Below are positions 1 to 11,460 of a stretch of DNA of 64,000 nucleotides, piece after piece. Location of the stretch: NCBI RefSeq assembly GCF_027887165.1, contig NC_077234.1, forward strand, positions 165,753,877-165,817,876, given 5' to 3'. A program made the translations under genes and the position numbers. Below the pieces are notes generated by a model. It searched no databases. It saw only the letters and a program-made list of their open reading frames with translations, and was not told where the DNA came from. Position 1 is the stretch's first letter; each line of letters starts with the position of its first letter. The DNA is from Monodelphis domestica. Its lineage: Eukaryota; Chordata; Mammalia; Didelphimorphia; Didelphidae.

Positions 1-413
1 ATCTGAATTCCAGTTAAGTCAACTAATCCCCTCAGTAAGTCTGAACCAGAGAAAACCTGCCCGACCTTTATAGGTACCTAGCATCCCATTGTATCAATTC
101 TAAAAGCAGTCATGGCTCAAAGAACTCCTTGCCTTATTATAAGCATGGGTCCAAGTACTTTCTTTGTTTAGCAAGGAGTTTTTTCCCCTAAAGCAGTCTT
201 AAGTACAGGTGGAGTAGAGGTTCTCCCATAGCAAGGAGTTTTCTCTCCTAAAGCAGTCTTAAGTACAGGTGGAATAGAAGTCCTCCCATTTCTGATCCTG
301 GCGAGTTCTCACATCAAAATGGGGAATGTTTCCAGTAGGAAATTTATTGCAATGGAGGATTCCTCAACGTGGAAATTTTTAACATTCACAAGTCTGAGAA
401 ATTTCAAGATTTA
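1..413 (+). mobile_element. 3' part of an LTR-type repeat, cut by the window edge
   Basis: This stretch matches 52518-53009 almost base for base, including a 60-bp unit beginning TAGCAAGGAGTTTT that occurs twice in tandem here (from 169 and 229). The homology stops at 413 (CAAGATTTAC), the same point where the second copy stops, so this is the right end of the same element. The left part lies outside the window. The family name is not known to me. No coding frame is visible. Confidence 0.7.
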
Positions 414-870
414 CAGAGCACACAGGCTTAATCTATTACCTCTGTTTAGATAATGCAGAGGAGTATTAAGTTTTTGACTAGGATAACAGGCCAATGAAAA
501 CAACATTTCATTAAGATTAATATGGCAGTAATATGCAATAGGGAGAACATATTTACACTGTATTATTTGAGAATGGTTTTCAGAGTCCAGGAATATTTCT
601 GAATAGGACAGATCACAGTATTCTTATAGCAAGCTTTCTGTTTGATACTTTCTGCTTCTCAGGTTCTGATCCCCAGATCAGTTCTTAAAAATCACATGAA
701 TCTGATTTCTTATATAATTTCAGCTTGTGGTTCATTTCCTAATCTAGAAACTCTTTCTTTTGCTTTTTTTGTTCTTTTATTGCTTTTTTAAAAATCACTT
801 ATGTTTTTCTTTACCCAGTTTTGATTCCTTCTTTCCACCCCTTTTTTCCTGTCAGTCTGACTTATAACTA
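414..870. other. Upstream flank, nothing recognised
   Basis: AT-rich sequence with no gene, RNA or repeat that I can identify. Confidence 0.5.
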
Positions 871-1235
871 GTATTTATATAACACTTTATAAGATTTGTA
901 AAGCACTTTAAAAATATTATCTCATTTGGTCTTCTCTAAATAACCTTGAGAGCTAGGTACTGAAATTCCCATTTTATAGATGAGGAAACTGAGGAAGATA
1001 GAGGTTAAATTTATGAGGAACTTGAGGCCACACAGCCATCAAATGTTGGAGGCTGGATTTGAATCTCAGTGTCTAGGTGCTATTATTATCCCCATTTTTC
1101 AGATGTGGTAATTGATTCAACAGAGGTTATGTGATTTGTCAAGGATTTAAAAAACTAGTTCCTGAAGCTGTATTTGAACTAAAGTCTTCCAGACTCCAGG
1201 TCTAGCACTTTAGCCACTTTTAATCACTTTACTGT
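871..1235 (-). repeat. MIR/MAR1-type CORE-SINE remnants, probably two pieces
   Basis: The stretch carries the reverse complement of CORE-SINE signatures: a GAGGAAACTGAGG block near 985, a second degraded copy of the same block near 1100-1130, and the segment reading TGGATTTGAATCTCAG. Such sequences are abundant in marsupial introns. Divergence is high, which suggests age. Confidence 0.65.
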
Positions 1236-1240
1236 TTTTG

Positions 1241-1421
1241 AGCTGGAAGTGACCTCAGTGTTTATCTAGTTCAAGTTTCTCATTTTGCAGATGAAGAAAC
1301 TTGAGCTCATTGGAAACAACCTGCTAAATTTCATTAAGTATGTATAGTTAAGATTTGAATACAGGTCCTATAATCTTCAAACCCATCAATCTTTATACTG
1401 TACCATGCTGCTGACAGGATC
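1241..1421 (-). repeat. MIR-family SINE remnant
   Basis: The order of blocks is that of an antisense MIR: GAGCTGGAAGTGACCT, then GATGAAGAAACTTGAG, then AAGATTTGAATACAGGTC, and finally a run ending TACCATGCTGCTGACAG. It lies in the 5' flank of PCCA and has no visible role. Confidence 0.6.
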
Positions 1422-2689
1422 CTTAGATCCCATTTAATCCACCTCCAGGTTGGAAAATAGAAACAAAGACAATGCTATGTAAATATCAGTTGTTATTAGC
1501 CATGGAGACACAACTAAGACATTTTAAACAATCAGTGTTAAGTGGTAAACTAATCACCAAAGTTGCAGTTATTAAGTTTACAAAATTAAATAGGTTAAAA
1601 AAAAAGACAACCCAATGTTGCAAGGTCTTGGTAGGGGAGATAGAGCAGTGATTATATCTATATCTCGCTAGGAGTAAGTAAGTTTGATGAAATATTTCTG
1701 GAGGGATCACTCAGTGGTTTATAAGTGCCTGTCTGTTTTCTATAGGGCTGAAAACATCTTAATGATTAATATTCTCACTTAACACATATGGAAACATAGT
1801 TCCAGAAGGCATCATAGTATTAGTGTGTGGAAAGAACCCCCCAGTTGAGAAGCAGAAAATACAGGCTCCTTGTAACCCTGAATTTGACCTCTCAACACCT
1901 TACTTCTACAGGTGTAAATTGTGGAGTTTGGCTGGATCTCCTAGTTTCGTGTTTTCCATTTTTGAAAAACCAATGACTCCAAAGTGTTCCCTCCTTATCT
2001 TAGCTACATCTCTTACCAAATACTCCAGAGATACTTAATATAGGGTCCCCGAACTTAAAAAATTCTTTTGATAGATATTTGATAATTGATTCCTAGAAAT
2101 CCTTTAGATTTTATGCATTTAAAAAATATTCTCCGGAGAAGCCAGTTTCACCAGGCCATCAAATGGCACACACAAAAGTTCAAGAACCCGGCTTTAGAAC
2201 GTTTCAGGTGCATGAATAAATGAGGTCAGACAAATTTCCCTGACTCTAGAAGGTCAATGCAACGTCTAAAAAAAAGAGAACTTCTGTGGCAATAAAAATT
2301 CAATTGAATGTCTGGAAGGTCTGGTGCCAGCCAGAGCTGGTTACCCCGGGTCTCCGGCAAAGCAGAGGACCCAAGTTGGCACGATTCTGGCTACCCTACA
2401 AAGCACAGTTTAAACTATTTGCAAGGGCATCTCTGGATTCTCTGCCTGCTTCTCGTTGGCACACATTTCCTGGACCAAGCCGGGATCCGGATTCCGGCTG
2501 TGCACAGAGGCCAAGCTCCGCTCCCGGAACCTTACATCCTAGCTGTGAATCAGGCTACTTACACTCAGGCTCCGCCCACCCCGTCCCTCTCAGGTCCCTG
2601 GGAACCCCTGGCCTGCGCGAGTCCGCACGAGCCCCCGCCCCTCTTCACCCCACCCCTCTTTTTCCTCCTCCCCTCGTGGAAGGAATAGG
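1422..2689. other. PCCA upstream flank grading into a GC-rich CpG region
   Basis: Up to about 2280 this is ordinary AT-rich sequence. From about 2320 GC content and CpG frequency rise sharply and stay high through exon 1 to about 3200, as in a housekeeping-type CpG-island promoter. Overlapping open frames here follow from the GC-rich composition and do not resemble known proteins. Confidence 0.6.
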
Positions 2690-2822
2690 GAGAGAGGGGG
2701 GCGGGGAAGGAGGGTCTATTTATCCATCCTCGTGATTGGCTGACTCTCAGGCGCTCCCCCATCTCCGCCCCCTTCGCCCAAGGTGAGAGGTCAGATCGGG
2801 GCGCCAATCGAAAGTAGCGGCC
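2690..2822 (+). promoter_or_regulatory. PCCA: PCCA proximal promoter and 5' UTR
   Basis: The last 130 bases before the start codon hold a GC box (GGGCGGGG, 2698-2705), an inverted CCAAT box (ATTGG, 2735-2739), C-rich Sp1-like sites near 2765-2780, and a direct CCAAT box (2804-2808). No canonical TATA box is placed to direct a single start; TCTATTTATCC near 2715 is AT-rich but unconvincing. This fits a broad CpG-island promoter of a metabolic housekeeping gene. The transcription start was not determined. The start codon context GCGGCCATGG is a strong Kozak match. Confidence 0.65.
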
Positions 2823-2927
2823 ATGGCGGGTCTGTGTGCCGGGGCCTTGGCGTTGGTGGCTGCGGGGCGGCGGAGCCGGCAATCCCCTCAGCTGTTCGTG
2901 CAGAGTGCGGCAGTGTGGACCCTGAAG
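2823..2927 (+). CDS. PCCA: PCCA exon 1: propionyl-CoA carboxylase alpha, mitochondrial targeting region
   Basis: This is the first coding exon of the biotin-containing alpha subunit of propionyl-CoA carboxylase, which converts propionyl-CoA to methylmalonyl-CoA in the mitochondrial matrix. The 35 codons begin MAGLCAGALALVAAGRRSR. They contain four arginines and a lysine and no acidic residue, as expected of a cleavable matrix-targeting sequence. The N-terminus resembles mammalian PCCA (MAG start, LVAAGRR block, TLK at the exon end), and the 105-base length equals that of human exon 1. The donor is AAG|GTGAGG at 2927/2928. The frame stays open into the intron as far as 3209, so intron retention would give a 128-residue product, but the splice site and homology mark the exon end. 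The initiator was chosen for its Kozak context and homology. Confidence 0.93.
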
Positions 2928-3900
2928 GTGAGGAGTGGCAGGCCCTTCTTTCGGCCCCTTAGCTTTGCTGTCCTACTTCTGGGCAGCTCAGGACCTAGGG
3001 ACCCCAGGCATGGATCTGGTCCTACCTCTCCTTTGCTACGGTTCTCTTTCCCTCTCCCTCCCCTCGGATTCTTACTAACTTTGTCCCCCGTCGACACCCT
3101 TATGGACAGTCTGGTGGCTAGATTGCACAAGATCTCTCCCCACACCTCTCCTAGTTTTTACTGCGGGGGTCAGGGGAGCCGGGGTGCTTGTTCGGGCTCA
3201 CCTCTCTGATGTTTGCCCAGTAGGCGTGTGTGTGTGTGTGTGTGTTGGGGGGGGGGGGGTGTTGTGTTGCCGCCAGTGTGTAGTGGAGATCTAATCACAG
3301 TTCTCTGTCACTTCGTGACGGCTGCTCCTGTAGATGCTCTAGGGGCTGGTAAGAGAAAGAATTGCATATGTAATATTTACCTTGGCAAGCCTTCCACTGA
3401 AATATAGCTAACTTCATGAGTTTCCCCCGCACTTTTAAAGGTTTGTATCACTGTGGTATTAATGAATTCAGGTGTTTTCTCGAGATAGGTTTCAGAGTCC
3501 TTGTTGGTTGAGTTTTCATTTCCATGTTTTAATGCCTTATAGATAAGATAAAGGAAATAGTTGATTAAGGCGGAAAGGAGAGTTGTTGCTTTATTTTCTC
3601 CAAAATGTGTACTGTAAGTGTTTCAAGTGTCGTTGATAAAGCCTAGCTTGGATTGCTTTGAAGTTACATTCTAGATCCCACTTCTTTAGGGTGTGTATTA
3701 AGTGTATTCTTCAAAGATTTTATTATGTGTGTTTTCCTCTCTCCCCCAGTATCTTAAAGTCCAGTTTGCTTTTTGAAGTTTCTAGTTAGTGTTCTAAGAC
3801 TTAAGCTGTGTAGCAGAATTTTGTGAATGCAGTTTTCCTTGAAGCCTTAAGTGTTTAATTTTGACAGTTATTTTTAATTAATTGAAATGAAGTCTTGTAT

Positions 3901-4062
3901 TGGGTAGGTGGTATTCCACCCTAGGCTGAATTAATGTAAACTTACACTGCATTAAAAGAAATAAAGGGTCCAGAAAAAGAGAGTTAATTGTTTTGGGTGG
4001 TTGGTATTCCATCTCAGGCTGAAAAAAGTGTAAACTTAACTTGCCTTCAGAGAATAAAGGGT
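3901..4062 (+). repeat. Imperfect direct duplication, period about 93 bases
   Basis: The block at 3901-3969 (from TGGGTAGGTGGTATTCC to AAATAAAGGGT) recurs at 3994-4062 with roughly four bases in five conserved. A 24-base linker separates the two. It looks like an old local duplication in intron 1. No known repeat family was recognised. Confidence 0.6.
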
Positions 4063-4455
4063 GATTAGGATGGTGAGGAGTGTGGGGATCATGGCCTAAA
4101 GAATGTGTCAAGGAACTACAGATGTTTTAATGTGAAAAAGGTGGGAAAGAGTTGGAAGTTGGGGGCATGATAGTTTTCTTCAAATATTTTAGGGACTCTC
4201 AGGTGGAAGAATATTTACAACTATTCTATGCTCTAGAGGGCAGAACTGCAAATGGAAGAACTTTCTGTTTAAGCTGGCCAAAACCAGAAATGGCTGCTTT
4301 CTTAGGTAAATTCTCTATTAGTGAAAATGTTCTTTGTAGTCAGGAAAAATGGATGAGTGATTCTTGCATAATATGAAAAGTAAGACTAGAGGACATTTTA
4401 AGGTCTTTTGCAAGCTGGTGAAATATGCAATAATTGCCAAAATTAACTTTTTTGG

Positions 4456-5150
4456 TAATATCAACCAATCAACAATCATTTTTAGGTGCCATTATGTGTC
4501 AGGTATTGTGTTAATTATTGGAGATACAAAAAGAGGTAAAAGACTGTGCTTGCCTTCAAGGAGTTCACTTTCTGATATGAGAGGAGACAATAAACACATG
4601 TACAACAAATTATACACAAAGGATAAATAGGAATTAAGGAGAAAGAACTTTCTATCTGGGGTTTGTAAAAACCTTCCTGCAGAAGGAAGGATTTTAGTTG
4701 GGACTTAAAGGGAACCAGGGAAGACATTAAGTTGAGGTGAACATTCCAGGTATGGGTAGTAGCCAGGGAAAATGTCCAGAGTGGAGAGATGATGTGTTAT
4801 TCATGCATCAGCAAGGATAGTGATGAGTACATGGCTGGAAATAAGGTGTAAAAGAGCCCTGGAAGATAGGAAGGGATTAGATTATGAAGGGCTTTGAATG
4901 CCCAGCAGCATTTTGTATTTGTTTTGTAGGTGATTGGGATCCAGTGAGAGAGTGTGACATAGTCAAACCTGTACTTTGAGAAAATCAGTTTTGACTGAAT
5001 GGAGAATGGATTGGAGTGGACAGAGTAAAGTCTACAGAGAGGTTAGGGTAGGATAGGTAGATTTGAGAATTATCTGCATAGAGATGGGAACTGGTGAGAT
5101 CATCAAGTGAAGTTTATAGAGGGAGAAGAGAAGAAAGGTTGGACAGAATC
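4456..5150 (+). repeat. Ancient L2/L3-like interspersed repeat (family uncertain)
   Basis: The run TGCCATTATGTGTCAGGTAT ... GATACAAAAAGAGG ... CTTCAAGGAGTTCAC ... GAAGGGCTTTGAATG ... GACATAGTCAAACCTG follows the order of a widespread mammalian interspersed repeat that I associate with old LINE 3' regions. I cannot name the subfamily from memory. It is heavily mutated and non-coding. Confidence 0.5.
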
Positions 5151-7780
5151 TTGTTTTTAAAAACTGTCTTTGTAAAAAAGTTTGATAAATTGTGAAGAGA
5201 TCAGAGTAGTTTACTTCATAGCAAAGAAAAATAAATCCCCCAAATATTGTGAAGGTCAAATATGTAGTAGAATTGGAGTATGGAAAATTTGGATTAATAT
5301 TGTAAAAACTAAATTGAAAACCTACCTATGTGTTCTAATGAATTACTTTGGCTCTAATAGTTGAACCGAAATGACAGTGCTCAGTGGAATTACAAATTAC
5401 ATATGTGATAACAGCTGGCTAGAACCTAAGAGAAGCTCAGAAAGCCTCTTCATGATCTGTCATGAAATTCAGAATCTGGGACCATGGATAGGGAAGAGGA
5501 GAAAGAAAATAGGTATTGTACTTTTTACCTTTTTGAAACTTATTGGTCTGGTCTATTAGCTCAAGTACTTTAATTTAAGGAGGCAGCCTGAGCCCCCCTG
5601 AGAGAAAGTCAGGTTGACTCACCCTGGGTTTGTCCCCTTGGCCACAGTTCAGACTCAGGGCAACAGGAGCTGAGGTAAAGTCTGCTCAGGTTTCTCTTCA
5701 GAAAGTCCCTTCAATTGAGAAGTGTTGGAGGGGAAAGATTTCCAGTCACCAACAGGAAAAAGTGGGCAACCCTCAGGAGAAAGTCTTTTTCCCACCTTCT
5801 GTCTTTGGCTTCTCAAGACCGAGAGACCAACTCCTCTCCCAGCCAGAGTCTTCTCCTCCAGATTCCACTCTCCTGGGGCCCCTCCCCTGTCGAGGTGATC
5901 AGTTTCACCCACTCTTCAGCTTGGCACTTTACTTATGTTTCAGCCTCTGTCACAGTTCCTAGTTCTTTTCATGCTCTAATCCTATGAAAAAGATTTCACT
6001 GGAAACTGTAGCATCCCAGGTATATTATCATCTTGAAAGTATTATTGATGTATTGATATTGTAACCTATGTGCTCATGTACAAGACTCATGGACATGTTA
6101 CTTCTTGATTATTGTATTTTCAAATCTTCAGTCCAAAGGACAAAAGAATTCTTGAGCAAGACATTAGTTACCAAAGGGTCCTAGTTCCCACCTTCTTAGA
6201 CCACATCCCATACCAGGTCAAATGTTTGACTAACCTTCTCCTCTATGATCATGTGGTTGTCAGTGGAGCCAATGTTAAATTCTATGCCATGCCACATGTT
6301 CATTAGTATAGTGACCTAACAGCAGCCACTGCATATAAGGGAATATCTACCAGATTATAATTTTGAGGAGGGGAAAGAAACCGGAGAGAGGTTTTTAGAT
6401 CAAAGACATTCGTAGTAAACTGAGGCAGACACATACAGATCAGATTGTAGGGAGCAGTGGGCGCATGTTCCTCTTATCTTTCTTTGTAGGGCATTCAGGG
6501 AAGAAATAAAAATTAGCCAAGAGTGCGTGGTTTGTGGAATACTTAGATAGGATCAGGAATCAGGTGAGAGGATAGAATCAGATGAAGATCACTGGCAGAA
6601 TTGGGAGCCAAGTGCAGATTGCACTGGCTGGTGGTCAGGTGAGAAGGGAAGAAAAGAACAAAGAAAGAAGACAATGGGGCTGCTCCATAGCAGGAGCGTT
6701 CCATGTGACCAGCAGGCAGGTAAGAGAGAGAGAAGAGAAGAAAGAAAAAGAAGAGGAGGATGGTGCCGTCCTGTCTTTATTGAGGCAATGAGGTAAGAGG
6801 TACGTAATGCATATGCTACAGCACATAGTGGATTTACATTGGTTTGAATAGTTAATGACGTACAAGATGGGGTGTGGTAAACTCAGCCCGCTCTTTTCAA
6901 ACCCCCAGAACAAAGACTGCATGGCCTGCTCATAAATCATGCATTGGAATGTTGTCTGACCAGACCAGAGCTGAGCCCTTGGCTCATCCCAGAGATTCTT
7001 CCTGGAATCCTACAATTAGCTACCTCCCACTCCACATTGGTGGATTCTTCAATAAAAGTTTGGGAACATGTGCAGACCTCTCTCTACCATCATCAGAGGA
7101 GCATGACGGAACCCATGTTATTTAGCAATTTGTCTTTGAGCCTTTCTTCCTTTATTATGTTCCCTTTCTCTCTCTATCCCCCTCACCCCTTTCCTCTCAG
7201 TTTCTAATTCTCCTTCTCAGGTGTCCACCTACAAATATATTGATTTGTGACTGCAGGTAGCCACAGAAACAGCTAAGAAAATTTCTCCTGAATTTTTTAA
7301 TGTTTTGCTTAGTATTTGACTTTAGCTCTAGCCATATGTGTTTCTCATCTAAAGTTCTTGTTTTGGAAAATAAATTCTGTTGTTGTAGAAACAATAGAGC
7401 TGCTAGAAAGTCACTTTGTATACTTTAACCCTATCCCTTTCCCCCAGTTTCTTAATATAAATGCATTTTGAGTCCTTTTCTGTTGTCTTTCTGCACTCTT
7501 CACCATAGCAATCTCATTCATGACTATACCTTCAGTTGACATCTCTGTGCAGATGACATTTTGGCCCTTTTCTGGAAGTTCAAAAAGTCTCTAAATGCCT
7601 TCAGGACAGCCCATTGAACTTTGTTTGAAATTGAGAATTTCCTTTCTAAATTTGTTTTTTCCTTTTGATTTCATTACTTGTATTTACATATCTATTCATA
7701 TAGATATTCCAGTTCCCTTTCCCATACCAATTGTCAGTCAGTTAACATATATACTAACATGCCAACTTCCAGAAATTTCT
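5151..7780. other. Intron 1 segment, unclassified; possible LTR-like sequence
   Basis: No exon or RNA is visible. GC content is raised at 5570-5960 and 6400-7130. A minus-strand AATAAAGA signal (read on the + strand as TCTTTATTG near 6774), inside a purine-rich stretch, is reminiscent of an LTR, but no matching ends or target duplication could be placed. Open frames here lack recognisable domains. Confidence 0.3.
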
Positions 7781-7784
7781 CATA

Positions 7785-8590
7785 TCCTTGCTCTCCATTT
7801 CGTTCCCCCCACTGCCATGGTAGTACAAGTCCTGATTACCACCTTCCTGAAGGACTGGTACCCTTCTTCCTGACAGGTGTTTCACCTCTGTTATTTTGCC
7901 TCTCTGCTCTTTCCATTATGACCTTAGAATAATCTTTCTTATTCATAGATCCAATTGTCCCAGTTTTCTGAAGAAGAAATCTACAAGGGCTTCTCATTGT
8001 CTATCAAATACAGTTCAGACTCTTTTTGCTGGTATTCAGGGTCTTCCACAGTCTGATTTTGTTTCAATTACCCAACATTATACTCCAGCCAAACTAATTA
8101 CTCTTTTTTTCAAATTGCCCAGGAACCCTTTCTTCTACCTTTATGTCCTTGGTCACTTTGTTTCTATGCTTGAAATGGGATCTCTACTCCTATTTATTTA
8201 AGTGTTATTTGTCTTTTAAAGACAAACTCAGATACCACTTTCTTTATGAAATTTTCCTTAACTGCTCCTAAAATGACCTCACATTTTGTTTAACAATTTT
8301 TTAAAATTCAATTTTAGTTTTTATATTGACCAAAATTATTTTCTCTTTCCTAGCTCTCACTCCAATAGGAAAAAACACAAATTCCCACACCTAATGTCTT
8401 CCTTGCAAACATAAAATGCATTTTATTAAATGTTGAAAAATACAGTGTATAATAAACTAATTATCTGTGTTTGCATTTTATCCCTGAACCATAAGCTTCA
8501 TAGTAGCAAAGACTCTTAGCTACATTTCACCTATTCTGGTACTCTGTACACAATTGGTGCTTATAAAATTTTTGTTAAGTGAATATATGC
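7785..8590 (+). mobile_element. L2-type LINE 3' remnant
   Basis: The translated and nucleotide order resembles the L2 3' region: a frame reading around CAGACTCTTTTTGCTGG and CTCCAGCCAAACTAATTACT, then CCTTTATGTCCTTGGTCACT, then an untranslated tail with ATAAGCTTCATAGTAGCAAAG and ATTGGTGCTTATAAAATTT. L2 is an ancient, inactive LINE; this copy is diverged and its frame is broken. Confidence 0.6.
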
Positions 8591-9188
8591 TAAACATTCC
8601 ATATTTCTGAAATTAAAAAAATTAAAATGCACTAAAATTGGCTGATTACTATTGTAACAAAAAATGTCATAAAACACATATGTTCTTTGTTTATCACAAT
8701 CAGATATTTGATTTTAACTTGATAACTTTCAAAATACATCTCAATGGTGCGATTCAAATAAGAAAGCACTGCCATTAGGAAAATCATATAGATTTAGTTT
8801 GACAGGAAGATTTTTCAATTTTTGACTATATAATATGAACCTAAAATTGTCAGGAAGCTTCAGAACTGACTCATTTTTTTCCTGGAGATCAGGGCAGTTG
8901 ACATATCCTCTTGTTTATCTCTTATCCAGTTTGTTATGAAGGCTTGTCAGTTCTACTTCTGAAATCTCAACAAGGTATTTGAAGGAAAGATGGGAAGAAA
9001 CATGTCCTAGGTAGTAAATCAAACCACCCACAAAACAACGTGACCATCATCTTCCCTTAGACCCTAAGTGAGATAGCCCAGGGCTTGTTTCCAAGAGCTT
9101 TTGGAATAGCAATACTCGCTGTGCAGTGTCCACTGTCATTATCTCAGGAAGCAATCCCAGTGGGGTTTTTTTATAATAAGGAAGATAG
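8591..9188. other. Intron 1 segment, nothing recognised
   Basis: AT-rich sequence without a recognisable gene or repeat. Confidence 0.4.
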
Positions 9189-9189
9189 T

Positions 9190-10015
9190 GTTAGAGCTGG
9201 GTGAGCAAAGCCCTGGTTCACCAGGGGTCGATGCCCCGATGGCTACCCTCACAAGGTTTAGCCGGCCTGTCGAAGCTGTTGCCCGGGGTGTGGCCGCTGC
9301 CGCATGCTAGCAGCTCCTGGGAGCCACAAGTGAGAGCTGGGTGTCAGGTGAGGGTCAGAGGCTGGAGAGCTGCCCTAGGAGGGCACGACAAGCCCTCCAT
9401 ACCAGAGATACCAGAGATACCAGAGATACTCCTCCTCCCTGAATAAAGCCGTGGTCCTCAGCTCGCTCCTGTAAGGCTGTGAGACATGGACACTGTACCG
9501 GAAGCACATGAAACAGCTGGAGCAATTCCACCAATGCTCCCTCCGGTCCATCATGAGGATCCGATGGCAGGACCGAATCACCAACCAGGAAGTCCTTGAC
9601 AGAGCCAACTCCACCAGCATCGAAGTCATGTTCCTCAGAACCCAGCTACGATGGTCTGGACACGTCATCCGCATGGACCCACAGCGAATACCAAGACAGG
9701 TATTCTATGGTGAACTGTCAGCTGGACTCAGGAAACAAGGCTGACCAAAGAAAAGATTCAAGGATCAGCTCAAGTCCAACTTGAAGCTGGCTGGCTTACA
9801 CCAAAGCAACTAGAACTCGCTGCCTCTGACAGAAGCAGCTGGCGAACCCACATTCACCAGGCCGCCGCCACCTTTGAAGATGAGCAACGTCGACGTCTTG
9901 CCGCTGCGCGTGAACGCCGACACCAGGCCACAGCCGCACCTCCTGTAACAACTGGCATCCCAGGCCCCATGTGCCACAGACTCTGCGCCTTTGGAACTAG
10001 TATGCTAGTATGAAG
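9190..10015 (+). mobile_element. GC-rich RTE-like LINE fragment (C-terminal end of reverse transcriptase ORF)
   Basis: From about 9437 the + strand encodes the end of a non-LTR retrotransposon polyprotein. A KAVVLSSLL block runs into GCETWTLYRKH; then IRWQDRITNQEVL, LRWSGHVIRMD and FYGELSAG; then PKKRFKDQLK. After a one-base shift near 9810 it continues as LELAASDRSSWRTHIH and an arginine/alanine-rich tail ending at about 10011. In-frame stops interrupt it near 9469, 9742 and 9808. This order is typical of RTE-clade elements. The preceding 250 bases (9190-9436) are equally GC-rich but do not encode RT. They include three copies of a 9-base unit, ATACCAGAG, around 9400-9427. Inactive copy. A related but different element lies at 43160-45150. 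Confidence 0.7.
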
Positions 10016-10029
10016 CTAGAGGTATTTCT

Positions 10030-11230
10030 TTTCTTCAGAGATAGAGAGATAAAGAGAGATGCTGCTACTGGGGAATGCTCTGGGGTTTGCCTATTGATCC
10101 CTTTTTGAAGGCTGATGGATCAATCTATTTCCTACCCTCTTCCTCCCTCACTTCCTCCCATAACCACCACTTCTTGAAACCTTTTGGCTTCCTCCCTCCC
10201 CCCTGAGTGGACTATAAAAATACTCTTTTCCTTTTTCAAGTCAGGGGGTTTATTGGGAAACAGGATGGGAAACTGAGGTAAGAGGGATGAGGGTTTCCCT
10301 AATCTATAATGAGGGATAGGAGGAATTTGGGAAATCAGTCCAGTCACAGTTTTGACTCAAGGGCATTCAGAGAGATGGAGGAAAACTGTTATTCTTTTCT
10401 TCTCCACAAAGCCACCAAGGTCTCCCAGCCCAATTGCAGAAGCTCCCCCTCAAGGGTCCTTCAGCCTAGGACAGAAGCTAATCATATCAATTCTCAGCTT
10501 CTTCCCCCTTTAGCCAGGCTTGCCTCCCTTGGTTAGAAAAACCAGAGCAGAGGTTTCTCTATCCTTTCTTGGTCAGTCCACCCCAGAGAGGGAAAGAATC
10601 AATTCCTCTCCCCCTGGTCAGCTTCAACTGCCTCCTCCTGGGAACATTCTGTTTGGAACCTTCTCCTTGATTGACAGACAGGTGCCCAGCCTTGTTTCTT
10701 ACATGACCTGACTTGCAAGTCCTCTCTCTCTTCATGCCTTTTCCACACTTCAGAGAAATTTCTTCAGAGTGATTTTTCCTACTCTTAAGTCCTCTCCTCA
10801 CTGCCTAAAATCCCCAGTCCCTGATCTTGGCTAAGCTAAACTAAGCCCCCCTTAGCTGGTATTAAGGAAAGGGTCTGTGTAAGCCTGATAGGGCCCAGGG
10901 AAGGTCCCAGATCCAAAAGGACCCAGGCCTGGTCTCACAATCAGATGCCAGATAGTTCAGGATTGCCAGGAACTGCAGTAGATAAAGCAGATTAGCAAAG
11001 CAAGCAGGGCAGCTGGAAAGCAAGACAGGCTAGGGAATTCAGGGTAGTATCAGCCACTAAGGAAAAGCAGCCTGTTTCTCCAGGTCAAACCAGAGAAAGA
11101 CCCTAAACCTGTTAACTGCCTCTCCCTTACTTTCCCATTCTAGAATTCTCTCCTTGTTAGTCTCTTGCCCTAACCCTATCTTCCTTATAACAGGTTATAT
11201 AGCATGGTAACTCATGCAGGTGTTACAGCC
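10030..11230 (-). mobile_element. Possible LTR-type repeat, unclassified
   Basis: A GC-moderate 1.2-kb block ends on the right in GGTGTTACA, which on the minus strand reads as a TGTAACACC start. It carries a minus-strand AATAAA near 10249 (+ strand GGGTTTATTGGG). No target duplication was identified and I cannot name a family. Confidence 0.3.
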
Positions 11231-11269
11231 ACATTTAATGAAGACTCAGAAAATTCTTGCCACTAAAGT

Positions 11270-11460
11270 ACTTGGAACTGTCACATGGTTCGACTGTATG
11301 TCCTTGTCTTCCCCCATTTTGACTACAAGTTTCTTGAGGGCATGGACTATATTTCTTTTTTGTTTCTATGTGTAGGGTAAGAATTTACCACAGTGCTTGC
11401 CACATAACAAGCACTTGATAAATGCACGTTGATATTGCTTGTTGATTTGCTTAGAATCCT
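11270..11460 (+). repeat. L2-like LINE 3' tail remnant
   Basis: The run GACTACAAGTTTCTTGAGGG ... CACAGTGCTTGCCACATAAC ... AAGCACTTGATAAATGCACG has the usual order of the 3' end of L2-type LINEs. Short and diverged. Confidence 0.55.

Noticed and set aside
169..290. Regularly repeated 60-base units, briefly considered as an array
   Set aside because: Only two units with no spacer structure; part of an LTR-type repeat, not a CRISPR array (and the genome is vertebrate).
2286..2735. 149-codon + strand frame upstream of PCCA and overlapping frames on both strands
   Set aside because: It lies in the CpG-rich promoter, has no domain or homolog I recognise, and its codon pattern is that of GC-rich non-coding DNA.
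1422..2822. Possible divergent gene on the minus strand sharing the PCCA promoter
   Set aside because: No minus-strand coding sequence with recognisable homology or splice sites; a non-coding divergent transcript cannot be excluded from sequence alone.
9437..9744. Possible domesticated host gene from the RTE-like frame
   Set aside because: In-frame stops and a frameshift break the reading frame, and no splice-joined continuation is visible.
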